From positions 5,452 to 12,464 of the forward strand of contig JANQTO010000383.1 in assembly GCA_030731685.1 (NCBI GenBank): 7,013 nt of DNA, given 5' to 3'. Below are positions 1 through 5,472 of the stretch, one piece after another. The notes beneath the pieces were generated by a model, which saw nothing but the letters and a program-made list of their open reading frames with translations, had not been told where the DNA came from and searched no databases. Numbering within the stretch: position 1 is the first letter of the stretch; each line of letters starts with the position of its first letter. The position numbers and the translations under genes were made by a program. This DNA is from Nonlabens sp. GTDB taxonomy: Bacteria > Bacteroidota > Bacteroidia > Flavobacteriales > Flavobacteriaceae.

Positions 1-749
1 GGCTTAGCAATACCGGTAACTATTGTTACGGTAGACATATCTAAAGTCGATAGCGAGATTTTCTCATTATCATTCACCATAAAATTTGCATAGCCTATTC
101 CCGCAAAATGAACCGATTGATTTTTATCTGGATTTATTGCTTCGGACATTCTAGACATTTCAGTAATAGTTAAATCCAGCGGACATTTGGTAACTACAAT
201 ATGCTGTGCTCGTGACGCACCCCTTTTAGATTCCCTTAAATTTCCAGCAGGCAACAAACAATCCTCAAAATAAGGCTTATCGTAACTAGTAAGTAAAATA
301 TAACTAGACGCTCTTACGTAGCGGTGCTGGTATGCATCATCTAGTAAAATGAGATCTAGTGTATGTGATGCTAGCAACATATCTATGCCATCTACGCGCT
401 TCTCACATACGGCAACTATAACCTCGTCCTGGTATTTATTTTTAAACTGCAATGGCTCATCACCTACGTTTATGGCGATGTCATTGATTTGCACTTCTCT
501 ATAACCGCTCGTCTTACGACCGTAACCACGACTAAGCACTGCTATACGTTTTCCTTTATTTTGACGCACCAAATACTCAATCATAGGCGTCTTACCTGTA
601 CCACCGGTACTTAAATTACCTACAGCAATAATAGGTATGTCGTAAGATTTCTGTTCAAGAATCCCAATGTCAAACGCTGTATTACGTAAGCTAGTAATAC
701 CATCATAGAGCACTGAAAATGGAAAAAGTAAAAATCTAAGACCTTGCAT
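1..749 (-). CDS. lpxK: Tetraacyldisaccharide 4'-kinase (LpxK), 3' end outside window
   Basis: Reading the minus strand from the ATG at 749-747 gives 249 codons with no stop before the window edge, so the C-terminal part is missing. The family enzyme phosphorylates the 4' position of the tetraacyldisaccharide 1-phosphate lipid A precursor at the inner face of the cytoplasmic membrane, using ATP. Visible signatures are a hydrophobic/amphipathic N-terminal segment (about residues 3-22, membrane anchoring in the family), the Walker A motif GNLSTGGTGKTP (44-55, with K53), LSRGYGRK (72-79), GDEP (96-99; its Asp is a catalytic residue in characterised LpxK), LLDDAYQHR (135-143) and LLPAGNLRE further on. 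It is transcribed away from the nif3 gene across a 49-bp gap. No frameshift or internal stop is present. The function call is firm; only the C-terminus is unseen. Confidence 0.95.
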   Translation of the reverse strand, partial: MQGLRFLLFPFSVLYDGITSLRNTAFDIGILEQKSYDIPIIAVGNLSTGGTGKTPMIEYLVRQNKGKRIAVLSRGYGRKTSGYREVQINDIAINVGDEPLQFKNKYQDEVIVAVCEKRVDGIDMLLASHTLDLILLDDAYQHRYVRASSYILLTSYDKPYFEDCLLPAGNLRESKRGASRAQHIVVTKCPLDLTITEMSRMSEAINPDKNQSVHFAGIGYANFMVNDNEKISLSTLDMSTVTIVTGIAK

Positions 750-798
750 AGCCCCAAAAGTAGCTTTAAATTTTATCTTTAACTCCTTAAATAGACAC
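750..798. promoter_or_regulatory. Divergent promoter region between lpxK and nif3 (candidate boxes)
   Basis: This 49-bp gap must hold the start signals of both genes. On the minus strand TACTTTTG (762-755) matches the Bacteroidetes -7 box TAnnTTTG exactly, but it sits only 5 nt before the lpxK ATG and I see no TTG at the -33 position. On the plus strand TATCTTTA (774-781) matches 7 of 8 bases, 17 nt before the nif3 ATG, again without a -33 TTG at normal spacing. In AT-rich DNA such half-promoters can arise by chance, so this is a weak call. Confidence 0.3.
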
Positions 799-1890
799 AT
801 GCAGGTTAAAGACATTATAAACGCACTGGAAGAAATAGCACCACAGCACTATGCCGAAGATTTTGATAACACAGGACTTCTAACAGGCGCAACAAATCTA
901 GAGGTCAACGGGATAATAATTGCTCTAGATTGTTTAGAAGCAGTGGTTGACGAGGCACTAGAAAAAAACTGTAATCTTATCGTAGCTTTTCACCCTATTA
1001 TTTTTTCAGGGCTTAAACATCTACGTCCTGGCGACTATGTTAACGATGCCGTAATTAAAGCCATTAAGCACGATGTTGCCATTTATGCAGTTCACACGGC
1101 GCTTGATGTTGCAAAGCACGGTGTAAGTTACCGCATGGCTCAAGCATTAAAACTACAAAATCTTCAAACCCTTGTTCCTAAAAAAGCGCTGATAAAGAAA
1201 CTTATCACCTACGTACCTAGCAATGATTTTGAAAAGGTAGAAAATGCATTATTTGAAGCTGGCGCAGGTAGTTTGGGTAATTATTCTCATTGTAGTTTCA
1301 CCCATCTGGGCACAGGAAGTTTTATGGGAAACAATGCAAGCAATCCAGCGATAGGTAACAGAGATGAGCATGTTCGCCTGGAGGAACAAGCCCTTTCTAT
1401 AACCTTTTTACCCCATCTGGAACGACAGGTGCTAGAGGCATTGAACAAATCGCACCCATATGAAACCGTAAGTTACGAGATCACAACGTTGGAAAACACC
1501 TATCAGGACATCGGTATGGGAGCTATAGGCACCTTGCCCGAGCCACTACAACAAGAGCAGTTTTTATCACTTATAAAGCAAGTTTATGGCAGTAAGGTTG
1601 TAAGACATTCGCTTTCGCGAAAGCGAACTATCTCAAAAGTTGCAGTACTAGGAGGTTCTGGAGCGTTTGCCATTAAAAACGCAATGCTAGCTGGCGCTGA
1701 TGCATATGTAACGGCCGACCTTAAATATCATGATTTTTTCCAACCGCAAGACATGCTCCTGTGTGATGTAGGACATTATGAAAGTGAGCAGTTTACAAAA
1801 GAGCTTTTACATGATTTTCTTAGCAAAAAATTTAGTAATTTTGCAATCCTTTGCACACAAGTGCAAACAAACCCAGTAAATTATTTTTAA
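799..1890 (+). CDS. Nif3-like dinuclear metal center protein (YqfO/YbgI family)
   Basis: Length 363 aa, the size of the long YqfO-type members that carry an inserted PII/CutA-like domain. The two Nif3 halves are residues 1-130 (IAPQHYAEDFDNTGLLTG, AFHPIIFSGLKHL, HTALD) and about 232-363 (VAVLGGSGAFAI, GADAYVTADLKYHDF, DVGHYESEQFT). The insert lies at about 131-230. By alignment from memory with E. coli YbgI (HH, H..D, H...E), the metal ligands map to H65, H99, D103, H326 and E330. The first His of the HH pair is Phe here (F64). The family forms toroidal hexamers with a di-metal site. Its cellular role is poorly defined, and the annotation 'GTP cyclohydrolase I type 2' is not well supported. 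The start at 799 fits the conserved N-terminus. Only 4 bp separate it from the next gene, so co-transcription is likely. A 20-bp palindrome lies inside the gene at 1608-1627. Confidence 0.93.
   Translation: MQVKDIINALEEIAPQHYAEDFDNTGLLTGATNLEVNGIIIALDCLEAVVDEALEKNCNLIVAFHPIIFSGLKHLRPGDYVNDAVIKAIKHDVAIYAVHTALDVAKHGVSYRMAQALKLQNLQTLVPKKALIKKLITYVPSNDFEKVENALFEAGAGSLGNYSHCSFTHLGTGSFMGNNASNPAIGNRDEHVRLEEQALSITFLPHLERQVLEALNKSHPYETVSYEITTLENTYQDIGMGAIGTLPEPLQQEQFLSLIKQVYGSKVVRHSLSRKRTISKVAVLGGSGAFAIKNAMLAGADAYVTADLKYHDFFQPQDMLLCDVGHYESEQFTKELLHDFLSKKFSNFAILCTQVQTNPVNYF
1608..1627. repeat. Perfect 20-bp palindrome TTCGCTTTCGCGAAAGCGAA inside nif3
   Basis: Both strands read the same over 20 bases, centred between 1617 and 1618; the flanking bases (A1607, C1628) break the symmetry. 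The core CTTTCGCGAAAG falls in frame and encodes Leu-Ser-Arg-Lys (residues 272-275), a variable stretch just before the conserved VAVLGGSG motif. The core occurs again at 6190-6201. It could be a dispersed genomic motif or protein-binding site tolerated in coding sequence, or coincidence. Confidence 0.6.
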
Positions 1891-1894
1891 ACCC

Positions 1895-2674
1895 ATGGCA
1901 AAAAAGACCGAGGCGACTGTAGAAGACAAGTTAAGAGAGCTTTACAACCTACAACTTATCGATTCTAGAATTGACGAGATACGCAACGTACGAGGTGAGT
2001 TACCTCTAGAAGTTCAAGACTTAGAAGATGAAATAGCTGGGCTTACGACCAGACTAGAAAAACTAGATGCTCATCTAGCTGAACTTAACGAAAACATTAA
2101 ATCTAAAAAGAACCAGATTGAAGAATCCAAGGGCCTTATAGAAAAATATACCGAGCAACAAAAGAATGTGCGCAATAATAGAGAATTCAACTCTTTATCT
2201 AAAGAGGTTGAGTTCCAGGACTTGGAAATGCAACTTTCTGAAAAGCACATACGTGAATATAAAGCGCAAATAGAGCAGCAAAATGTAGTCATAGAGACTA
2301 TGAAAGAGCGTCTTGCGACACGTAATGACCACTTAAAGCACAAAAAAGCAGAACTTTCTGAAATTCTTAAAGAAACAGAGAAAGAAGAGCAAGCACTTAT
2401 GAAAATGTCTGACGACTATGCAGAAAGTATAGAGCCTAGACTTATAAAAGCATACAAGCGCATACGCTCCAGTGTTAAAAATGGTCTTGCGGTTGTACCT
2501 ATCGAGCGTGGAGCATCTGGAGGTTCGTACTTCACTATACCGCCACAGGTTCAGGTAGAGATTGCAAGCCGTAAAAAAATTACTACTGACGAGCACTCTG
2601 GCCGTATACTAGTAGATGCATCACTTGCACAAGAACAAGAAGACTCTATGAACAGCTTGTTCAAAAAACTGTAA
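1895..2674 (+). CDS. Coiled-coil protein of the C4-type zinc-ribbon family, zinc ligands lost
   Basis: Length 259 aa, very rich in Lys/Glu/Gln. Residues about 10-175 are predominantly charged heptad-like helix, with the family block around EQQKNVRNNREFNSLSKEVEFQ (87-108). The C-terminal block NGLAVVPIERGASGGSYFTIPPQ...KITTDEHSGRILVD (about 196-241) aligns well with the zinc-ribbon end of this family, in which the usual text reads GACGGC and VCEHCGR. Here all four Cys positions are replaced: S208, S211, D232 and S235. The whole protein contains no cysteine, so it cannot bind zinc in the canonical way. The reading frame is intact and the flanking motif is conserved, so this is not decay. The molecular function of the family is not settled; nucleic-acid-related roles have been suggested. 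It follows nif3 by 4 bp and is the last gene of that unit, ending before the terminator at 2698. Confidence 0.88.
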   Translation: MAKKTEATVEDKLRELYNLQLIDSRIDEIRNVRGELPLEVQDLEDEIAGLTTRLEKLDAHLAELNENIKSKKNQIEESKGLIEKYTEQQKNVRNNREFNSLSKEVEFQDLEMQLSEKHIREYKAQIEQQNVVIETMKERLATRNDHLKHKKAELSEILKETEKEEQALMKMSDDYAESIEPRLIKAYKRIRSSVKNGLAVVPIERGASGGSYFTIPPQVQVEIASRKKITTDEHSGRILVDASLAQEQEDSMNSLFKKL

Positions 2675-2697
2675 GTTTAAAATATTTCATTATATAG

Positions 2698-2732
2698 AAA
2701 TCTCCTATCTACCTATAGATAGGAGATTTTTT
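2698..2732 (+). terminator. Intrinsic terminator of the nif3/zinc-ribbon-family unit
   Basis: A perfect 14-bp stem (AAATCTCCTATCTA at 2698-2711 pairing with 2716-2729) encloses the 4-nt loop CCTA and runs into a T-tract ending at 2732. It lies 23 nt after the stop codon of the upstream gene. No leader-like ORF rich in one amino acid precedes it, so it is an ordinary end-of-operon terminator. Confidence 0.9.
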
Positions 2733-2798
2733 ATTTAACGATATTTTATAAAGTAAGATAATGCAACCTGTTAATTTTACGTATATAAATTAAAGAAC

Positions 2799-3437
2799 AT
2801 GAAACTCTTAAGTATTATAGCTATTGTAATTGCAGCAGCCGGCTGCAATGAATCATCAACTTCAAACAATAATGAACCACAACCTAAACCTGTTGAGGTG
2901 GCAAGTGAACAAGGAATGGAGAAAGCATATTTTGCAAGTGGATGCTTCTGGTGCGTTGAGGAAATTTATGAGTCAGTTATAGGTGTGAACGAAGCTGTAT
3001 CAGGTTATGCTGGTGGCAAAGACAATAATCCTACATATAGAAACCACGGTGACCATGCAGAGGCTGTTGAGGTGCAATACGACCCGACTAAAGTAACTTT
3101 CAAAACACTCGTTGATGTTTATTTTGCGTCTCAATACATTGAGCAAAAAAATGGCCAAGGTCCTGATAACGGTCACTCCTATCGCAGCATCGTTTTCTAT
3201 CAGAACGACGCTCAAAAAAAGATTATAGATGATAAAATCGCAGCGCTAACTAAAGAAGGCTACGACGTTGCTGCTGAGGTTAAGTCTTTTCAAAAATTTT
3301 GGATTGCAGAGGACTACCATCAAGACTACGCAAAATTAAATCCTAATCAAGGTTACATACAAAGCGTTTCAATACCAAGATTCAAGAGATTTGCTGCAAA
3401 AATGCCCCAAGTTATCAAACCAAATGCAAGACATTAA
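2799..3437 (+). CDS. msrA: Peptide-methionine (S)-S-oxide reductase MsrA, lipoprotein type
   Basis: Length 212 aa. It repairs oxidised proteins by reducing the S-epimer of methionine sulfoxide. The N-terminus (MK, a hydrophobic stretch, then AAGC with Cys16) looks like a type II signal peptide, although Ala at -3 is a weak lipobox residue. A Ser/Asn/Pro-rich linker (17-38) leads to the catalytic domain. Together these suggest an envelope-anchored enzyme protecting periplasmic or surface proteins. MsrA signatures are YFASGCFWCVEE (44-55, catalytic Cys49 with Glu54), SGYAGG (68-73), HAEAVEVQYDP (86-96), GPDNGHSYRSIVFY (121-134, with Asp123 and Tyr128) and FWIAEDYHQDY (167-177). The only cysteines are 16, 49 and 52, so there is no distal resolving Cys; Cys52 of the CFWC motif or an external reductant would have to recycle it. 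It stands alone, and the nearest downstream terminator-like hairpin is the one in the asnB leader. Confidence 0.94.
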   Translation: MKLLSIIAIVIAAAGCNESSTSNNNEPQPKPVEVASEQGMEKAYFASGCFWCVEEIYESVIGVNEAVSGYAGGKDNNPTYRNHGDHAEAVEVQYDPTKVTFKTLVDVYFASQYIEQKNGQGPDNGHSYRSIVFYQNDAQKKIIDDKIAALTKEGYDVAAEVKSFQKFWIAEDYHQDYAKLNPNQGYIQSVSIPRFKRFAAKMPQVIKPNARH

Positions 3438-3482
3438 AAACTAATGATTCACAGGAATCTAAAAACGAAATTTTCTTAGAAA

Positions 3483-3513
3483 TTTGTTTCTTTCAAAATT
3501 TTAGTTACATTTA
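3483..3513 (+). promoter_or_regulatory. Predicted promoter of the asnB leader transcript
   Basis: TTTG (3483-3486), a 19-nt spacer, then TACATTTA (3506-3513). This matches the Bacteroidetes primary-sigma pattern TTTG / about 19-21 nt / TAnnTTTG, with one mismatch (final G to A). It would place transcription start only a few bases before the leader-peptide ATG at 3521. The trpE leader has the same arrangement with the same mismatch. Confidence 0.6.
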
Positions 3514-3520
3514 CCATGTT

Positions 3521-3571
3521 ATGATAACAAATAATAATATCAACAGCAATAATAATTCTTTACAAACGTAA
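3521..3571 (+). CDS. Asn-rich attenuator leader peptide upstream of asnB
   Basis: ATG to TAA encodes 16 residues, MITNNNINSNNNSLQT. Seven of the 16 are Asn: N4-N6, N8 and N10-N12, using AAT six times and AAC once. It lies between a promoter match and a terminator-type hairpin, directly ahead of the asparagine synthetase gene. Asn is the product of that enzyme. By analogy with his, trp and ilv leaders, a ribosome stalling for lack of charged tRNA-Asn would halt on codons 4-12 and leave the segment from 3571 on free to pair. A ribosome reaching the stop at 3569-3571 would cover it. Function is inferred from this architecture; no expression evidence exists here. The AAT runs could in principle be a simple repeat, but the ATG, stop, promoter and hairpin all fall in place. 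Confidence 0.8.
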   Translation: MITNNNINSNNNSLQT

Positions 3572-3611
3572 GGTAGTCTGTGGTATTTTAAAAAATTCAA
3601 AAGGTCTACTT
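3571..3611 (+). promoter_or_regulatory. Candidate antiterminator pairing in the asnB leader
   Basis: AGGTAG (3571-3576) can pair with CTACTT (3606-3611), the upper 5' arm of the terminator, including one G-U pair. After a T-T mismatch, C3578 and T3579 can pair with G3604 and G3603. This helix excludes the terminator hairpin. Its first base is the last base of the leader stop codon, so a ribosome sitting on the stop would mask it and one stalled on Asn codons would not. Pairing was found by eye; no folding energies were computed. Confidence 0.55.
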
Positions 3612-3628
3612 CTAAGTAGGCCTTTTTT
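3599..3628 (+). terminator. Attenuator terminator ahead of asnB
   Basis: AAAAGGTCTACTT (3599-3611) pairs with AAGTAGGCCTTTT (3614-3626) with a single T-G wobble; with a realistic 4-nt loop (TCTA) the stem is 12 bp. A six-T run (3623-3628) follows on from the stem. The hairpin ends 17 nt before the asnB ATG, so it must be bypassed to express asnB. It is also the first terminator-like structure after msrA. Confidence 0.82.
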
Positions 3629-3645
3629 CATTTAAAACTAACATT

Positions 3646-5310
3646 ATGTGCGGAATCGTAGGGGTTTTCCAACTTAAAAAAGACAGTGCTGAACAACGTG
3701 AAGCAGTGCTTGCATTATCTAAAAAAATAAGACATAGAGGACCTGACTGGTCAGGTATCTACTGCGGTGAAAAAGCAATACTAGCACATGAACGCTTGAC
3801 CATTGTAGACCCACAGTCTGGCGGACAACCGCTTTATAGTCCTGATGGTACTATTGTGCTTGCAGTAAATGGTGAGATTTATAACCATCAAAAAATACGT
3901 GAGCAGTATGAAGGTTCTTACGACTTTAAAACAAAGTCTGACTGTGAGGTTATCCTTGCCTTATATCAAGACAAAGGAGTGAATTTCATGGATGAGCTTA
4001 ATGGTATGTACGGTTTTGCCTTATATGATTCTAAGAAAGACGTTTTCTTATGTGCTAGAGATCATCAAGGTATCATTCCATTATATTATGGAACCGATGA
4101 ATTAGGACAATTTTACGTCGCTAGCGAACTCAAAGCACTTGAAGGAACGTGCAACGAAATCGCACAGTTTCCTCCAGGCCATTATTACTATAGTGAAGAT
4201 AATGCGTTTACAAAATGGTATGAGCGTGAGTGGAGAGATTACGACGCAGTTAAAAATAACGTAAGCTCTATAGACGACTTGAGAACAGCCATGGAGGCAT
4301 CAGTACATAGACATTTAATGAGTGATGTTCCATATGGCGTTTTACTTTCAGGCGGTTTAGACAGCTCCTTAGTAAGTGCGGTCGCAAAAAAATATGCTGC
4401 AAGACGCGTTGAGTCAGGTGACCATACTGAGGCATGGTGGCCCCAGTTGCATTCTTTTGCGGTAGGTCTCGTGGGCTCACCCGACCTTGCAGCTGCACAA
4501 AAAGTTGCTAAGCACATAGGCACCGTGCATCACGAAGTTAACTTTACTGTTCAAGAAGGGCTAGACGCTCTTAAAGATGTGGTATATTTTCTAGAAACAT
4601 ATGACGTAACCACTATTCGGGCTTCAACGCCTATGTACTTATTAGCTCGCGTCATTAAATCTATGGGTATCAAAATGGTTCTTTCGGGTGAAGGTAGCGA
4701 TGAGATTTTTGGAGGTTACCTATATTTTCATAAAGCACCAAATGCTGAAGAATTCCACAAAGAGACAGTACGTAAACTAGATACCTTATATCTATACGAC
4801 AACCTAAGAGCTAATAAATCACTGGCCGCATGGGGCATTGAAGGACGCGTACCATTTTTAGATAAAGATTTCATGGATGTCGCGATGAGGTTGAATCCAG
4901 AAGATAAAATGTGTAAAGACGGTAAAATGGAGAAACACATTTTAAGAAAGGCATTTGAAGATTACCTGCCACATAGCGTTGCATGGAGACAGAAAGAACA
5001 ATTTAGCGATGGTGTAGGCTACAATTGGATAGACAGCTTAAAGGAAATGGTCAATAACGAGGTTACTGATGAGATGATGGCAGCTGCACCTTTCAAGTTC
5101 AAAATCAATCCACCGCAGAACAAGGAGGAATATTACTATCGCAGTATTTTCACCGAGCACTTCCCTAGTGATGCCGCGGCAAAGTGTGTTCCTAGTGTCA
5201 AATCTGTTGCTTGCTCCACTCCTATTGCATTAGAATGGGATGCAGCGTTTAAAAACATGAATGACCCTAGCGGTCGAGCCGTTAGCGGTGTTCATAGTGA
5301 TGGATATTAA
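3646..5310 (+). CDS. asnB: Asparagine synthase B (glutamine-hydrolysing)
   Basis: Length 554 aa, about the same as E. coli AsnB. It makes asparagine from aspartate, ATP and glutamine in the cytoplasm. The N-terminal class II glutaminase domain starts MCGIVGVF, where Cys2 becomes the N-terminal nucleophile after Met removal, with RHRGPD (29-34), NGEIYN (75-80) and SDCEVI (98-103). The synthetase domain has the ATP-binding PP-loop SGGLDSS (235-241), SGEGSDE (347-353), and GIEGRVPFLD (407-416), where a short gap precedes a conserved RVPFLD. The C-terminal DPSGRAVSGVH resembles the E. coli end. The start is fixed because Cys must be residue 2. No Shine-Dalgarno sequence is seen. A 208-bp leader with an Asn-rich peptide and a terminator precedes it, implying induction when charged tRNA-Asn runs low. 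The gene is intact, with no obvious missing residue. Confidence 0.96.
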   Translation: MCGIVGVFQLKKDSAEQREAVLALSKKIRHRGPDWSGIYCGEKAILAHERLTIVDPQSGGQPLYSPDGTIVLAVNGEIYNHQKIREQYEGSYDFKTKSDCEVILALYQDKGVNFMDELNGMYGFALYDSKKDVFLCARDHQGIIPLYYGTDELGQFYVASELKALEGTCNEIAQFPPGHYYYSEDNAFTKWYEREWRDYDAVKNNVSSIDDLRTAMEASVHRHLMSDVPYGVLLSGGLDSSLVSAVAKKYAARRVESGDHTEAWWPQLHSFAVGLVGSPDLAAAQKVAKHIGTVHHEVNFTVQEGLDALKDVVYFLETYDVTTIRASTPMYLLARVIKSMGIKMVLSGEGSDEIFGGYLYFHKAPNAEEFHKETVRKLDTLYLYDNLRANKSLAAWGIEGRVPFLDKDFMDVAMRLNPEDKMCKDGKMEKHILRKAFEDYLPHSVAWRQKEQFSDGVGYNWIDSLKEMVNNEVTDEMMAAAPFKFKINPPQNKEEYYYRSIFTEHFPSDAAAKCVPSVKSVACSTPIALEWDAAFKNMNDPSGRAVSGVHSDGY

Positions 5311-5324
5311 AATAATGTTATTTA

Positions 5325-5356
5325 TTTGTAGGAAGTAAAAACAGGTATTACTTTTA
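5325..5356 (+). promoter_or_regulatory. Predicted promoter of the trpE leader transcript
   Basis: TTTG (5325-5328), a 20-nt spacer, then TACTTTTA (5349-5356), matching TTTG / TAnnTTTG with one mismatch at the final base. It starts 15 nt after the asnB stop codon. The -7 box ends 8 nt before the leader-peptide ATG at 5365, predicting a 5' untranslated region of only a few nucleotides. Confidence 0.6.
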
Positions 5357-5364
5357 CGCTTCTA

Positions 5365-5412
5365 ATGAGAGAAGTTACAAGAACTTGGTGGTGGTACAAT
5401 AAAACGCAATAG
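5365..5412 (+). CDS. trpL: trp operon leader peptide with three tandem Trp codons
   Basis: ATG to TAG encodes MREVTRTWWWYNKTQ, with W8-W9-W10 on TGG codons at 5386-5394. TGG is the only Trp codon, and three in a row in a 15-codon ORF directly ahead of trpE is the hallmark of Trp attenuation. The ORF sits between a promoter match and a terminator hairpin. A ribosome stalled on the TGG run leaves 5412-5425 exposed, whereas one at the stop codon (5410-5412) covers it. Weak 5-bp pairing of 5359-5363 with 5370-5374 would put the ATG in a hairpin loop. Trp-codon leaders upstream of trp genes have been described in Bacteroidetes, so the role is well supported by precedent. Confidence 0.88.
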   Translation: MREVTRTWWWYNKTQ

Positions 5413-5466
5413 CCGTAAGTCTGCCCCATGTATAATAAATAACAAAAGGTCTGCTTCACGGCAGAC
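5412..5466 (+). promoter_or_regulatory. Candidate antiterminator pairings in the trpE leader
   Basis: Two alternatives to the terminator are visible. GTCTGCC (5419-5425) can pair over 7 bp with GGCAGAC (5460-5466), the 3' terminator arm, because it imitates the 5' arm. Separately, GCCGTAAG (5412-5419) can pair with CTTCACGGC (5454-5462), with C5457 bulged, engaging the terminator loop and the top of both arms. Either would hinder the terminator hairpin. Both begin at or just after the leader stop codon. Which one forms is not decided by inspection. Confidence 0.5.
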
Positions 5467-5472
5467 CTTTTT
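5444..5472 (+). terminator. Attenuator terminator ahead of trpE
   Basis: AAAAGGTCTGC (5444-5454) pairs perfectly with GCAGACCTTTT (5461-5471), an 11-bp stem with loop TTCACG, followed by the end of a five-T run at 5472. It lies between the Trp leader peptide and trpE, 33 nt before the trpE start. It is also the only terminator-like structure after asnB, so it may end asnB transcripts too. Confidence 0.85.

Noticed and set aside
2733..2798. Promoter of msrA at TAATTTTA (2772-2779)
   Set aside because: The -7-like box matches 7 of 8 bases, but no TTG lies about 20 nt upstream, so I did not list it as a feature.
2071..3215. Open frames on the minus strand opposite the zinc-ribbon-family gene and msrA
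   Set aside because: They lie antisense to well-supported genes, have low-complexity or unlikely compositions (many Cys, Phe, Ser) and show no recognisable motifs.
3442..3462. Small inverted repeat GATTC-ACAG-GAATC after msrA as a terminator
   Set aside because: The stem is only 5 bp and is followed by A residues rather than a T-run on the plus strand.
3530..3556. AAT repeat tract treated as a plain microsatellite
   Set aside because: The tract is interrupted (ATC AAC AGC), stays in frame with an ATG and a stop, and is flanked by a promoter match and a terminator ahead of asnB, so a leader peptide explains it better.
3438..3645. T-box or riboswitch ahead of asnB
   Set aside because: No T-box sequence or specifier-loop architecture is seen, and the short Asn-codon ORF plus hairpin accounts for the region.
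4239..4940. Minus-strand open frames inside asnB
   Set aside because: They are shadows of the strongly conserved synthetase domain and carry no family signature.
5172..5184. TGCCGCGGCA palindrome in asnB
   Set aside because: It arises from consecutive Ala codons and is short; no second copy was seen.
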